Below are positions 21,836-32,985 of a DNA stretch of 64,000 nucleotides, in pieces (within the stretch, counting starts at the first letter, position 1; each line of letters opens with the position of its first letter). The notes beneath the pieces are model-generated. The model was not told the DNA's origin, made no database searches, and saw only the letters and a list, made by a program, of their open reading frames with translations. The position numbers and the translations under genes were made by a program. The stretch comes from Branchinecta lynchi (lineage: Eukaryota; Arthropoda; Branchiopoda; Anostraca; Branchinectidae): assembly GCA_023053575.1 (NCBI GenBank), contig JAKZAP010000013.1, forward strand, positions 19,315,689 through 19,379,688. Direction: 5' to 3'.

Positions 21836-22428
21836 GGCCAATAGTATAAGTGCTATGTGAATTTAAACAACTAGTTCAATGGTTCATCCATCTGGAGAAA
21901 CCTTCTGGTTCTTCTTTCAAACCTTGCATCTTTTGCAGAAGGGAGCGTAATTTCACCCAGTAAGATGGCACTGAAACCAATAACATGCCCAATGGAAGAA
22001 GAAGCATGTTTAGAAATCCAGAACAAATCAACAAATCAAAATCACAACTCAGGCTTCTAAATTGCCCTTTCCATCTGACTCTTTGAGAAGCAAGAAACAA
22101 AAGCAATGCAGTTAAACATTTCAACATTCAAAATAGCCTACTTCTACGTTAGCATAATTACACCTAGCAAATGAGTTGTTAAAATTTTCACTTTCACGTA
22201 TCTAGAACTAAAATAATTGAACTACAGAAGTAATCAGCATTTTCTGATGGATTTACCACGCGCTAAGCGCATCTTTCACGACAATTGTAACAGATGCTTC
22301 GTATCGTACATACTGTATCTCAAAGTGCGAGTCTAATAGGTAGGTAGGATGACTTTAGATAGTGAATTGATATGAACTGAAACCGAACAAATGACAGGGT
22401 ACAGGCGGGGTAAGGGGGCATGACTAAC
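21836..22428. other. No gene recognised
   Basis: Intron sequence next to the phosphatase exon. Short open frames on the minus strand have no recognisable domain. Confidence 0.3.
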
Positions 22429-22535
22429 CTTGATTTTGTACCCGGAGAACCCCCCTTGGAAGGGAGGATTCCAACTCATCGTTGCCAGCTTACCCCCTCG
22501 AACTTTGACTTGAACATCTGTTGGAGGATCAGGTG
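22429..22535 (-). CDS. Ptp10D: Ptp10D-type receptor tyrosine phosphatase, FN3 exon (first half of domain)
   Basis: This 107-nt exon has the acceptor CCCTTTTCAG before 22535 and the donor AAG|GTTAGT after 22429. It starts in phase 1 (two bases complete a codon) and ends in phase 0. It encodes PDPPTDVQVKVRGGKLATMSWN, PPFQGGFSGYKIK: the A, B and C strands of an FN3 domain, with the typical PDPP start and the conserved W of strand B. With 5381-5552 it yields 93 codons, one full domain with symmetric phase 1-1 borders as is usual for FN3 exons. PDPP..., VRSGK-like and GYKIK-like words agree with my memory of the corresponding Ptp10D domain. Upstream exons were not found between here and the window end. 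Confidence 0.85.
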
Positions 22536-22539
22536 CTGA

Positions 22540-23555
22540 AAAGGGAGAAAGAACATTAATAACATAAACTTGCACATTTCCTAATAACGTACCGGGCTAT
22601 TATTACGCAAATCCAGTAGAAACAAAAAAAAAGGAAAAGAGCAAGCTCTTAGTTATTAGGATTGAACAGAAGAATCAAGTCACGTGCGTTCCTCCAAGGC
22701 CTTAGAAATTAAAGAGTCCCTCGCACTATTCACTATTTTAAAATGTTTTATCACTTTAAAATTGTGCTTTGCCTTCAACAAATAACCCACGATTTTGGCT
22801 GTTTTAAGCCTTTGCCAGTGAGAAACTCAGCGTGGTTTTGTTAAGAGGGGTGTACAGTGCGAAATTGGGGTCTCGGGGTTTAGAAATATATGGAGTGGAA
22901 GAAGGTCGCATTAGTAATATAGGGAAGACAGGTCCTTTACAGCTCTGACTTTTTTACTCGAAATCAAGTGTGGGTCGGGAACACAAGGCTAGATGACTAA
23001 CACGAACCTAAGTGATTCGGTCCAAATGAGAATCAGAGACGGCTGAAAAAAGACTGAAACTCTATCATTTTGATAAGTGGTTACTTGTCTCTGCCATTAT
23101 CAATCAAAACGACTAATTCATATTGGACTGGAAGGACCAGTTCATACTGGACTGGAAGGACAGAAAAGATACTACGCGGCTTTAAAAGCAAAAAAAAAAA
23201 GTAGTAAGAAATACCCCAACAAGAAAAAATGAAGGGTGCTGAGAATTCAACCTATGGTTTCACTTTAAATATAAAAAAAATAGGAGACAGAAAGCAAAAG
23301 GAAACAAGAAGGAAAACAAAAACCAGCAAGGCTGGGTCAGAGGATGGAAGTGATTGTCAAATTTTTTTTTTTCACTTTTCTGTGAAGATGTGCACATTAA
23401 GGGTGCTAAAAATTAATTTCAAACCAAAACCCTTCAGGCAAAAAGAATCATGTACTCATAGCGATTTTGAAAAATTAAATTTTGCTTAAAAATATTTTTG
23501 TATTTTGCGGTTAAGATGAGTTCTTTAAAGAATGGTCGGATCGGAGAAGATGACG
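22540..23555. other. No gene recognised
   Basis: A-rich runs and a short tandem CATACTGGACTGGAAGGAC near 23120-23165. No exon-like coding was seen on either strand. Confidence 0.3.
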
Positions 23556-23559
23556 ATGT

Positions 23560-24560
23560 CTAACCCAATGATGTCAAGTTTATAATGCTCCAGCAAAGTT
23601 TTATCGTCCTATCACATCTGGGAGTACTTTAACTCAAGATCCCCGGAATTCCAGAGACGCCCCTACATCCCCCCCCCTTTGTACTCGAATCCTGCCCAAT
23701 TCCGTCACTGATGCACCTAGGACTTGTGCCTGTACTTCCCGTTAAGTTTCATCGTGATCGCTCCCCTCTGTGCAAATCACAAGATTTCCGGTTCTCCCCT
23801 CCACCCCCCCCCCCCAGTTCAACGGATCCAGTCCACACTTTAAACGGGACATCTGAAACATGACTTCTTTCAAGATGTCAAGTTTCATTAAGACCCGATA
23901 AGCCGATCGAAAGTTATGCATGCCATTAATTTCCAGATTCCGCCGTCTCCCCCTCCCCCCACGACGGTCGGATCGGGCCAGTGACGTTTCCAAGTTAATC
24001 TGGTCGGGTCTCCTAGCCCACCTGGAAGTACATCAACTACGAATCGCCGGAATCCCGAAACCCCCCTCCAACTCCCCCCACAGTACCCGAATCCATTCCA
24101 GACCTGTCAGTTATCTAGAACTTGTGCTAGTTCTTCCCACCAAGTTTCATCCCGATCGCTGGACTCCAAGAGTTTCACACAATTTCCGGCTCCCCCTCCG
24201 ACTCCCCCTCAGATTCTTCGGCCTGTCCGGACTTGAGATGAGACATCTGAGATACGATGTTTTCCCAAGTGTCAAGTTTCATTAAGATCCGATCACCCAT
24301 TCGAAAGTTATGCATGCCCCTATTTCCTGGATTCTGCAACCTTCCCCTCCCCCCAAGATGGTCAGACCGGGCAAGTGACTATTTCCAAGATAGTTTGGTC
24401 GGGTCCCTAATATTCCTGCCAAGTTTCATCATCCTAGCATATCTGGAAGTACCCTAACTCGCAAACACCGGATTAACCGACCGACCGACAGACAGACCGA
24501 CAGGCCGACGGAAAAGTGATTGGTATATGGCACTTGGCCGGAAGGCAAGTGCCATAAAAA
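23560..24560 (+). mobile_element. Family H repeat, ~1-kb copy with terminal hairpin
   Basis: Several ~200-bp units each contain AAGTTTCAT(C/T), a GATCC.. or GATC.. word, a CCCTCC-rich run and a CGGATC-type word. The copy ends with a GACCGACCGACAGACAGACC run and the hairpin TATGGCACTTGGCC / GGCAAGTGCCATA (24527-24560). Confidence 0.75.
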
Positions 24561-24678
24561 TGACAACAATCTGACAAAAAAAAGGAGGAGAAGGAGGGGA
24601 GAACGGAGAGACTGCTTCCACCAGTTTCACCTTAAGTCTCAGGAGCGAACTGTGGCTGGTGTGGGATTTACATAAAAT

Positions 24679-24698
24679 GTGCAACAACACCCACCTGC

Positions 24699-24730
<32 letters not shown>

Positions 24731-24940
24731 AACAGGTTAGTTTTACCCTACAGACGTTACACGTCGTTGCGATAGTAATCCTGCGAAGTACGAGAGGAAC
24801 TGCAGGTTCGGACATTCGGTTCACTGTGGATATTTGGTCCGTTTTCCAGCAATCAAATATGTGCAACTATGCAATCATTCCTACAGTATGGAAATCGTTT
24901 ATCCCCATTTGTTTTAGCCATGTCAATGAAATCCTCTAAA
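24679..24940 (+). pseudogene. 28S rRNA fragment (3' domain with sarcin-ricin loop)
   Basis: GGGAACGTGAGCTGGGTTTA, then GACCGTCGTGA and CAGGTTAGTTTTACCCTAC, matches the highly conserved region of eukaryotic 28S rRNA ahead of the sarcin-ricin loop. AGTACGAGAGGAAC (24787-24800) is the sarcin-ricin loop itself, followed by GCAGGTTCGGACATT. Similarity then fades up to about 24940. Substitutions at normally invariant sites (for example GTGAAACAGG for GTGAGACAGG, and the altered base before AGTACGAGAGG) show that it is not a functional gene. It lies on the + strand with no other rDNA around it. It may be a retroposed fragment or part of a 28S-derived SINE. Confidence 0.85.
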
Positions 24941-25235
24941 CCGCAACAGAAAGATTACTTCCACCACTTTTTGGAGCAACAAATGGCAAACTGATCTTTA
25001 AGGCACGTGTGCGTAATGATCAGCAAGATCTTTTTTCTCTTCTGATTTTCTGTTTGAGTTCGATAATCTGACAGAAAAAGAAGGAGGGGGAGGACCTTGT
25101 ATCTCTGCTTCTACCAGTAGAAGGTTGTTTTCCACCAGTTCGACCCCAAGTGCCAGGAGCAAACTGTAGCCGATGTCGTACTCCTTTAAACGGGACGTGA
25201 ACGACTATTTCCATAAGTTTCAGGAGTAATAAACG

Positions 25236-26645
25236 GAAAACTGATTTTTGGGATCCCAAAACGTAAGTGGAGGGATACCTATGACATCGCAAAAGTTGTC
25301 CGTCTGTCCGTCCGTCCGTCCGTCTGTAAGCACGATAACTCTCGAAGGGAATGAGATATTTTGATGAAACTTGGTGAGAAGGTTCGTTGGGCCGTCGGAC
25401 CAGTCAAGTTCGTAGATGGGCTTTGTAGCTCTACATTTAGGGGTGGGGGAGGGGATTCAAATTAAGGGACAAACACAATATTTTGAAACAGCTAATATGA
25501 TAGTCGATTATGAGGTAAGAAGACATGCTGAACACGATGGTGAAAACAATTTTGTCATCGGACACGAATCCGGCCAAAACCGGAAAGTTTGTTGAAAGTA
25601 AAAGTTTTATTTGAAGTTGATTAGATGTTCGATTTCGGGGTAGGAAGACATGCTGAAGACGATGGTGAAAATTATTTTCTCGAAGGACAAGTATTTCGCC
25701 CGGAATCCGGCCCAAACCGGAAAGTTTGTTGAAAGTAAAAGTTTAATTTGAAATTGATTAGATGTTCGATTTAGGGGTAGGAAGACATGCTGAAGAAAAC
25801 TATTTTCTCGATGGACAAGTATTTCGCCCGGAATCCGGCCCAAACCGGAAAGTTTGTTGAAAGTAAAAGTTTTATTTGAAGTTGATTAAATGTTCGATTT
25901 AGTGGTAGGGAGACATGCTGAAGACGATGGTGAAAACTATTTTCTCGACGGACAAGTATTTCGACCGGAATCCGGCCCAAACCGGAAAGTTTGTCAAAAT
26001 TGAAAGTTTTATTTGGAGTTGATTAGATGTTCGATTTAGGGCAAGAAGACATGCTGAACACTTATGTGAAAACAAGTTTCTACCCGGACATGTAGTTCGT
26101 CCGGAATCCGGCCAAAACCGGAAAACTGTTGGAAGTCAAAGTTTTATTTCTAGTTGATTAGATAAGCGATTTAGGGGTAAGAAGAGATGCTGAGTCCCTG
26201 TGTGACAATCGTATTTTACCCGGACATATAGTTCGACCGGAATCCGGCTGGAATCGAAAAATTTGTTATAAGCTAAATTTCTATTTGAAGTTGATTAGAT
26301 GTTCATTACTGGGGAAAGAAGATACCCTGATTTCGTCTATGAGCTTTCTTTTTTCGCCGGACAAGTAGTTCTGGAGTTCGGCCGGAACCGGAAAATTGGC
26401 AGAAGTGGCAGGAAGTTTTCGTCAAAACAGATATGACTTATAGGGGTAAACACACATGCTGAATCCAAATCTGAACTTGGTTTTCTCAGGTGATTAGCTA
26501 TTTGGCCTTAATCTGTTTCTGAATTTTAATTGTAAAAATGTTCAAGAAGTCTGGCGAAGACTGGATCTGGCTAAGACAAGACCCAGTTGTCTGGATCAGA
26601 TACTGAATTTTTGGGATCCCATCGAAACCTTTGGTCTTGTTTTTA
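25236..26645 (+). mobile_element. Family P repeat, longest copy
   Basis: Starts TTTTTGGGATCCCAAAACGT and ends TGGGATCCCATCGAAACCTT, TGGTCTTGTT. Near the start is a GTCCGTCTGTCCGTCCGTCC run (25300-25325). Inside are at least seven units with ACATGCTGA starting near 25521, 25647, 25784, 25911 and 26046, a 127-138-bp period. Each has GGAATCCGGCC.AAACCGGAAA and GAAGTTGATTAGATGTTCGA. No protein is conserved across units. Confidence 0.85.
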
Positions 26646-27040
26646 AATGACCTGTCCATAGCACTAATGCAACCTACTTCCTTTAAATAACCTGTCCATA
26701 ACACTAATGCAACCTACTTCCTACTTCCCCAATTTCGTACGGTACATTCTAACCCCTCAAACAAAACCACGCGGATTTTCTCGCTTGCCGAGTTTTAATA
26801 CCTTCGATGTGTATCCTGTGTGTATCACGCTGTCAACGGGTGTCTGCGAGAAGTTTCTCCATCAGAAAAACCGGTTATGTAAATTTTTTCCCTGTTTTCG
26901 CTGTATGTCAACCGGTCTCGGAAAAGGCTTAAAACAGGCAAAAACCGTGGTTTATTCGTTGAAACACATCCTAGTTTTAAAGTATTCAAATATTTTAAAT
27001 ACTGTAAGTTGAATAGTAAATACTGCGAGGGGTCCTTTAA
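26644..27040. mobile_element. TTAAAGGACCC-end DNA element, second copy
   Basis: Collinear with 50988-51535 from CCTGTCCATAACACTAATGC to the right end GCGAGGGGTCCTTTAA (27025-27040). The left end is duplicated and mutated (TTTAAATAACC, TTAAATGACC). Confidence 0.7.
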
Positions 27041-27342
27041 GGCGCGTGCAGATAACGAACAGCCAAATCTTCAGTCCTTTGATATTCTGTCAGGTTTGTT
27101 ACAATCTGACAGAAAAAGAAGGATGAGGAGCGCTTTGTATGTCTGCTTCTACCAGCTCCAACTAAGTATCACGAGCAAACTGTGGCTGCTGTGATCAGAA
27201 GAAGTATGTTTATTTAAACAGTTACTTAAATGTGAACAGTGCTATTTTTGGCTAAATGGTAGAATCAAGATTCAAGATACATATTCAGGTGTTTTCAGAG
27301 GCCCTTAATTACCTACTTTGGCCTCTTTCCGCGATGTAGCTC

Positions 27343-27804
27343 TTAAAGTTTAACTGAACAGGCAACTTATATTTACATCTTAGATTCAAATACATTGATT
27401 TATTACAACACACATTGGGGATTTTCATTCTGTCCACAGTAGTCTTCAGTAGGGACGTTGGGAATGTGGACGCTTTCCCATGGTGAATCCGTCCACAATT
27501 CGCCCGCGAAAATTTAAACTGTCGACCAAATGTGATTTTTCAAGCTCATATTTTGGTCGAGGTCAGATATGGCAAATACGCAATTTATTTATTCCTATGC
27601 TGCTGGTGTTGTTGCCAAACGTTCCAGGCACCATAGAGCTATCACAAAAACGGGAAGAGCGGCAAGCACAATGGGATAATCGGTTATTTGGAAATATCAG
27701 AAAAACAAACTAACGCTTTTTCATCGGGTTTTCAAGATTATTTAAGTGAACAAGTGATGGTTAACTAGATTGTCGTATCCTAGCCCTTTTCGGTTAAACT
27801 TTAA
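27343..27804 (+). mobile_element. 462-bp DNA element with TTAAAGTTTAAC ends
   Basis: The ends TTAAAGTTTAAC and GTTAAACTTTAA are exact complements. The interior matches the element at 49274-49754 in the opposite orientation, including CACAATTCGCCCGCGAAAAT and CCAGGCACCATAGAGCTATC. No transposase. It abuts the 5' end of the LINE at 27806. Confidence 0.8.
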
Positions 27805-27805
27805 C

Positions 27806-28973
27806 GGCCATTTGAAGCAGCAACACCAGCAGTTTCAGCGGCAGAATACCGTGAACAGGACTCAAGTAAACAGCCGCAGTACCGGTGAAGGTGGCAGACT
27901 GCAAAGGAACATAGGTAGCTCGTTCAAGCCTCAATTCAGTCTCAAATCAGTTGCTGCTATTCGGATCTCCAAAGTATTTCTGTCAAGGCTAGCTCAGCGA
28001 TACTTCTGCTGATCAAGTTAGAGACTTTGTGTCCAAAGCTCTGAAATGTCAAGTGAAATATGAGCCGCTTCAGGCCAAATCTGACTCTTACTCCTCGTTC
28101 AAGATTGAGTTACCTAGCCTCTACATAGATAGAGCTCTGAATCCGAAGTTCTGGCCTGCAGGTGTGTTGTTTCGTAAGTTCTATGGGAAAGCCAACAATG
28201 AAAACTCTGGAGCTAGACGCTCCCCCACTGGCTCCGTGAGTGATTCCCGTAATACTGACAATTAAAATTGCCAGTTTCAACTACTGCTCCGCACGTCTGC
28301 AGATTCTTGCGTTGTGCGATGCCCATCCGTTAGTGCTTCTTCAAGAGATTATGCTGCTTCCACCAGTTCCACCAGACTCTGGTATTTTGGAGAACCTGAG
28401 CAGTGATTTTGTCAATTATGTCAAATCGTCAGAGTGGTGTGACTCGCAAATCCTACAAGGTCGACCGGCTGGTGGTCTGTGTATGATGTGGCACAGATCT
28501 CTCTCTAATAGTTTACAGCATATCGACATCGACGAATAGCGACTGCAAGCTAAGCTCATTGAGCATGATAAAGGGAATTTGCTTCTCTTTAATGTTTATA
28601 TGCCAGTTTGCAATGTGGATAATTTGCCAGAGTTCCGAGCAACACTGTCAAAAATTCTGAGCGTGTGCAGCACGCAAATGGATGTTCATGGTGTTCTAAT
28701 TGCTGGTGACCTGAATTCGAACCTGCTGAGAAATACTCCCTTTAGTGACGAACTTGTTTCATTCTGCTGTGATGATAGTCTTCAAATTGCTGATAGTTTG
28801 CTTCTTCCTAGCTACAGTTTCACTTACTTGAGTAACTCGTCGGCGGCTAGGTCTTGGCTTGACCACTACATTGCATCGGAATCTCTGCTTCCATGCGTCA
28901 GTGAAGTTCGAGTCTTGTATGAAATTATTGGATCCGACCACTCCCCTCTCTCGTGTGCTTTGAATATAGAATA
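27806..28973 (+). pseudogene. LINE (element D), 5' part: ORF1 remnant and APE endonuclease
   Basis: An ORF1 remnant ends near 28265 with SSFKIELPSLYIDRALNPKF, WPAGVLFRKFYG, resembling the C-terminus of LINE ORF1 proteins. The endonuclease follows from 28258: IKIASFNYCSARLQ (start strand), LLQEIML (catalytic Glu position), LLFNVYMP, VLIAGDLNSN (GDLN), and GSDHSPLSCAL (SDH) at 28930. This order is that of an APE-type LINE endonuclease. Stops at 28537 and between ORFs show decay. The frame ends at a TA-flanked insertion (28974-30782) and resumes after it. Confidence 0.8.
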
Positions 28974-29224
28974 GTGGCGTTTTTTATCACCGTTCGCCTT
29001 TCAACGTTTCACTTTCGACGTTGGCCGTTCGTTGCTTGCAAACCGTTTTTGCTGTTGCAAGTTTGCCGTGGGGTTTTGGTTGTAAAACGCTTTATATGGG
29101 ACGCCGACTCACTCGGATTTGGAAAACCTGGATTTGACATGACAAAAAGAACTCACCGTTCCCCGTGAATTTTTCTGCTGGACACCCTCGTGCGCCAACA
29201 CACCTAAATATTCCATCATACCTA

Positions 29225-29360
29225 GCTGACTCCGAACCATATTTGACGGTGCAAAACAGATACGTCAGCTGAATTTTATTAAAGCCAAATGTCGGCCCTT
29301 CTTGGCAAGGATGCCCTTCAGTTTCAAGGTGCTCAAACTGGAAAATTAACTTTTTTTTCC
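29225..29360 (-). ncRNA. Family Z repeat, decayed hammerhead-like copy
   Basis: The minus strand reads CTGAAGG, a hairpin with CCTTGCCAAGAAGGGCC, GACA, then TTCAGCTGACGTATCTGTTT. Both core strands are mutated, so only ancestry is claimed. Confidence 0.45.
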
Positions 29361-30148
29361 CAAGTACAATAAAAAGGCTGAAACCAGGTTGACATTGCAT
29401 AATTCAAGGTTGGCCACTACTGCTGTAACTTGACAGTTACGCTATAAAACACTCCAAGGGCAAGAATTTCTTATTACTCGTTCTGTAAGGTAAGGAACAC
29501 AATAAGGTTGGCCAATGTTAATATTTGACACAAAAGCTAATTAATTCAATTTAATTTAATTTTAATTTAATTTTTAACACAAAAGCTAATTAATTGATTT
29601 GACAGTTGACAATTGACACAAAAGCTAATTAATTTAGTAATAAATAAGCTTAGTTAATTTTGAACACAGAATCAGAAATTTTAATTTGCCTACATCTCCT
29701 TTTGGCTTTAATGTTTTCCGTGGAGGTTTACTTCCAACAGAAAAGTCAAAGGACAGGCAGGTTTTAAATGTTGTCAGGAATTGGCATTTCTGGTTGATAT
29801 GGTCTTGGCTATTTTGGCCAAAAGCTGAAAAGTAACCTATAGCCTGTGACTACAGTAAGTTGCTGAGAAGTAAATCTAATCTCAGCAAATCCAAGTTTTG
29901 AATGTACTCGATTAAGAGTCAGTCCTGTCATTTAGTACTTATTCTCTACTGTTTTCTCGAAATCCACTTATATTTTAGAGTGAAATTCCACTTTCGTTGC
30001 TCCGAGATTTCTGAATCTCCGCCATTTTCAATCGAACGGCGACAGCGCACGGCCAACTTCCTAACCTTCGACGTTGCACGTTCGCCTGCGCTTTCGATGA
30101 AAAAGGGAGGAGACGCCGGTCGCCGTTCGTCCAAAAACACCTTATAAC

Positions 30149-30691
30149 CCTAGGTTCACACTGCTGCTTCGTATGCGACACGATTTTTTCTCTATATGTT
30201 CCGAAATGCGACAGAATCGCATGAACGTTCCCACCACCACACAGACGCAAAGGGAAAACGAAATTTTTCGTCGAGATTATTCTGCAAAAGGACAAAGAAG
30301 CCCTTGAGGAAACGACCTCTGAAGATTCTGGGAGATTACCCATCTGAATCCCCACCCACTTACTAAGAAATTTTCAGTCAAACCCTATATGTCATCTTGC
30401 TCAAAACAGGTTAACAAAAATCTACTCAGAAGATGCTTTGCATTCAGCCATCCTAGGATTACAGTCAAACAAGGTAGAGCAAGTTTTAGGCTTGAAAATT
30501 ATCTTATCTTTGTTTTTTTCTTTTCTTTCCCTCAAAAAATCGCGTGCGTTATGTCGGATCAGTTGAAATATTTCAACACATCCGACACTGCGACAAAACG
30601 CAAAGTTCTGCTTTGCTTGTCGCATGATTTGTGTCGTATGTCGCATGACGCAAAATTTTGCGCGAAATCGCAGCAGTGTGAACAAGGGGTA
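30149..30691. mobile_element. GTTCACACTGCTGC-end element
   Basis: The left end CCCTAGGTTCACACTGCTGC and the right end GCAGCAGTGTGAACAAGGGG are inverted complements. The interior matches two tandem copies at 38138-38665. A minus-strand frame (MGNLP.SSEVVS.RASLSFCR) is open here and in both of those copies. Confidence 0.65.
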
Positions 30692-30784
30692 AGACTCCAG
30701 GCCGAAGGACAGGCGATCCAAGACACCTAATAAGACCAACGGCGAACGAAAGTGAAAGGCGAACGGCGATCAAAAACGCCGCTA

Positions 30785-32985
30785 ATGTGTGTCTGTCTCT
30801 ATTGATGATTCTACTAGTGCTACGGTTCCTAAACCTCAGTGGAAAGATGCATCTCGGTCGCAACTGCTCGAGTATAGTTCTGCCGTGTCCGAACGGCTTG
30901 AGTATTTAGTATTTGACGAAGAGATTACCAGCTGCTGTGATCGTATGTGCTCTTGTGAATCCCACAGAATGAAAATTCTTGAGTTATATAATACTATTTG
31001 TGCCATAATGATTTCTGTTGCGTTGGCTACTATTCCTTACTACTAAGTCTCGTTGCTCTCGAAAGAAGTTTGTAGTGCCGGGATGTTCTCTGTATGTAAA
31101 GCCCTTATATGATCCTGCTCGATATTGGTTTCTCCAGTGGAAATATGAGGGATGTAATAATAATGGTGGTTTTCTAGATCGTACACGCCGACTTAGGAAA
31201 TCGCGGTTTCGGACTGCACTACGGTGGGTGCGGTCCCAAGATTCTATGATACGTGCTAATCAGTTTGCTGCTAATTTTTCCAATACAAAATTTGGTGAAT
31301 TTTGGTCTGATATTTCTGCTGCAAATCGTCAAAGTAGATCCCTCCCTCCGGTGGTTGAGGGAAATACTTCACCTCGGTCAATCTGTTTGTTCTGGATAAT
31401 TAATTTTTGAGCGTATCTTTAATTCTGTTGAAGATTCAGTTTGTTTAACTTTTGATGTTGGAAATGGGCGACTTGAATGTAGTGAGTTTTCTGCTGCAGA
31501 TGTTTCGCTTGCGATTTGAAAACTAAAACCTAACTCAGCAGGAGGTTCTGATAGTATATCTTCAAAACATTTAAGAAATTGTGCGGCAGTTGTTTCTCCG
31601 TATCTTGCTATTGTTTTTGCTATGATTGTTAGTCATGGAATACTTCCTGAATCTTTAATGGAGGTTACCCTGGTTCCTATCCAGAAGAACCGTATGCGTG
31701 ATTCTGGTAATGCGAATAATTTTCGGCCTATAGCATTAGTGACGACAATGTCAAAATTGTTTGAACATCTGCTGCTTTTTCGACTGGAGTCTTTTCTGCA
31801 AACAAGCAGCAATCAGGTTGCTTATAAGAAACGCCTTTCAGTGGAGTTTGCGATTTTTATTCTACGTGCTGTTATTGAGTATTACTGGCTATTTTCTACG
31901 TATGTTTATGCTTGCTTTGTGGACGTGCGAAAAGCAATTGATCGCGTCAATCATTTGAAATTGCTTAATATTCTGAAAGATCGTGGTGTCCCGCCACCTT
32001 ACTTGAGAATACTTTCTTTTTGGTTTACTAGACAGCGCTTTTTGATACGTGTGAACTGAGTCCACCTTTTTCTGCAGGAAATGGCGTTCGCCAGGGTGGT
32101 GTATTGTCTGCTTTCCTTTTCTCGGTTTATTGTGATGACCTTAATAAGCGCTTTACTGCTAGTGGACTTGGATGCCATGTTGGCTCAGTCTGCATAAACA
32201 ATTTAAGTTATGCTGATGATCTGGTTGTATTGGCTACTTATTCTACTACTCTCAACATGTTACTTAAGATCTGTGACAGTTTCGCTGCTGATCATGATAT
32301 TTTGTACAATTCGTAGAAGGCTGAACGTTTATGTTTTCGCCCGCGGCACTCTCTGGTGCCACTGATTCCGCCTGTTAGATTATGCGGAAATAACCTGACA
32401 TTTGTGAAGGAGTTCCGTTACCTAGGGTTTATCTTGAATGAGCACTTGCTTGATGATGCTCACCTTCGCCATGCTCTGAGGTCAGTGTACCTCAGAGGCA
32501 ACCTCCTGATCCGTCGGTTCTGTGATTGCTCAATTGAGGTTAAGAACTTTCTTTTTCGGGCTTTTTGCACTAATATTTTCGGGCTTTCTATTGGTCGTTG
32601 TCACACTATTCGTGGTTTATGTGAAATTAAAGTGGCGTACAATGATACTCTACGTTTCTTGCATGGGCTGCCTCGTTATGTTAGTGATACTGAGCTGTGT
32701 ACTGATTTTCGGTTGCCAGCAACGTTTGATCAGCTCCAGGTTTCTGCTCGTTGTTCTTTGCGTGAGCGTCTCCTCGCATCTGATAATGAGCTTGTTGAAG
32801 TATTACATGCCCCTCTCTTACGCCTTTCATTGCCAATATGGAAAAAGTTGTATGAGCCTCATGATATCGGCTAGACTATAGCTGTACTTTGCTTAACTTG
32901 TTGTTGTTTCCTTCTGTTCCTTTTGTGTTATTTTTCTATAGTCGTTTCGCTGGATTAAAATTATTGTATTGTATTGTAATGTAAC
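30785..32985 (+). pseudogene. LINE (element D), 3' part: reverse transcriptase
   Basis: After the insertion the frame continues SVSIDDSTSA. It is followed at 31018-31410 by VPGCSLYVKPLYDPARYWFL, TRRLRKSRFRTALRWVRS (the linker region of these LINEs). The RT itself is broken over several frames: TLVPIQKNR...NNFRPIALVT, KLFEHLL, CFVDVRKAID (31622-32059), then NGVRQGGVLSAFLFSVYCDDL and LSYADDLVVLA (YADD catalytic box, 32211-32235), then FRYLGFILNEHLLDD (32356-32874). The 3' end is TATTGTATTGTATTGTAATG near 32980, a short tandem tail. At least four frame breaks make it inactive. I do not assign a clade. Confidence 0.85.

Larger units (their letters stand above)
5553..22428 (-). other. 16.9-kb intron of the Ptp10D-like gene, filled with repeats
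   Basis: Bounded by the donor GTTAGT next to 22429 and the acceptor next to 5552. It splits one FN3 domain at a phase-0 site. Within it are family H/P/Q copies, several MITEs, the satellite array at 15.6-18.4 kb, the nested MITE pair at 21.2-21.8 kb and LINE fragments, all annotated separately. No further FN3-coding sequence is needed between the two exons, because together they make a whole domain. Confidence 0.75.
28974..30782. mobile_element. 1.8-kb TA-flanked DNA element splitting the LINE
   Basis: The left end G(T)GGCGTTTTTTATCACCG, TTCGCC and the right end CGGCGATCAAAAACGCCGC are inverted complements with few mismatches. TA lies on both sides (28972-28973, 30783-30784). No transposase is seen. 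It contains a decayed family Z copy (29225-29360), AT-rich tandem ACACAAAAGCTAATTAATT words (29535-29640) and the GTTCACACTGCTGC element at 30149-30691. Removing it with one TA restores collinearity of the LINE reading frame. Confidence 0.75.

Noticed and set aside
22333..22428. Extension of the FN3 exon past 22429
   Set aside because: A GTTAGT donor and an in-frame junction with 5381-5552 explain the domain; the extension is not FN3-like.
24679..24940. Functional 28S gene
   Set aside because: Only a few hundred bases, mutated at invariant positions and without neighbouring rDNA.
29092..29400. 102-codon minus-strand frame as a gene
   Set aside because: It overlaps a family Z repeat and its peptide reflects that repeat.
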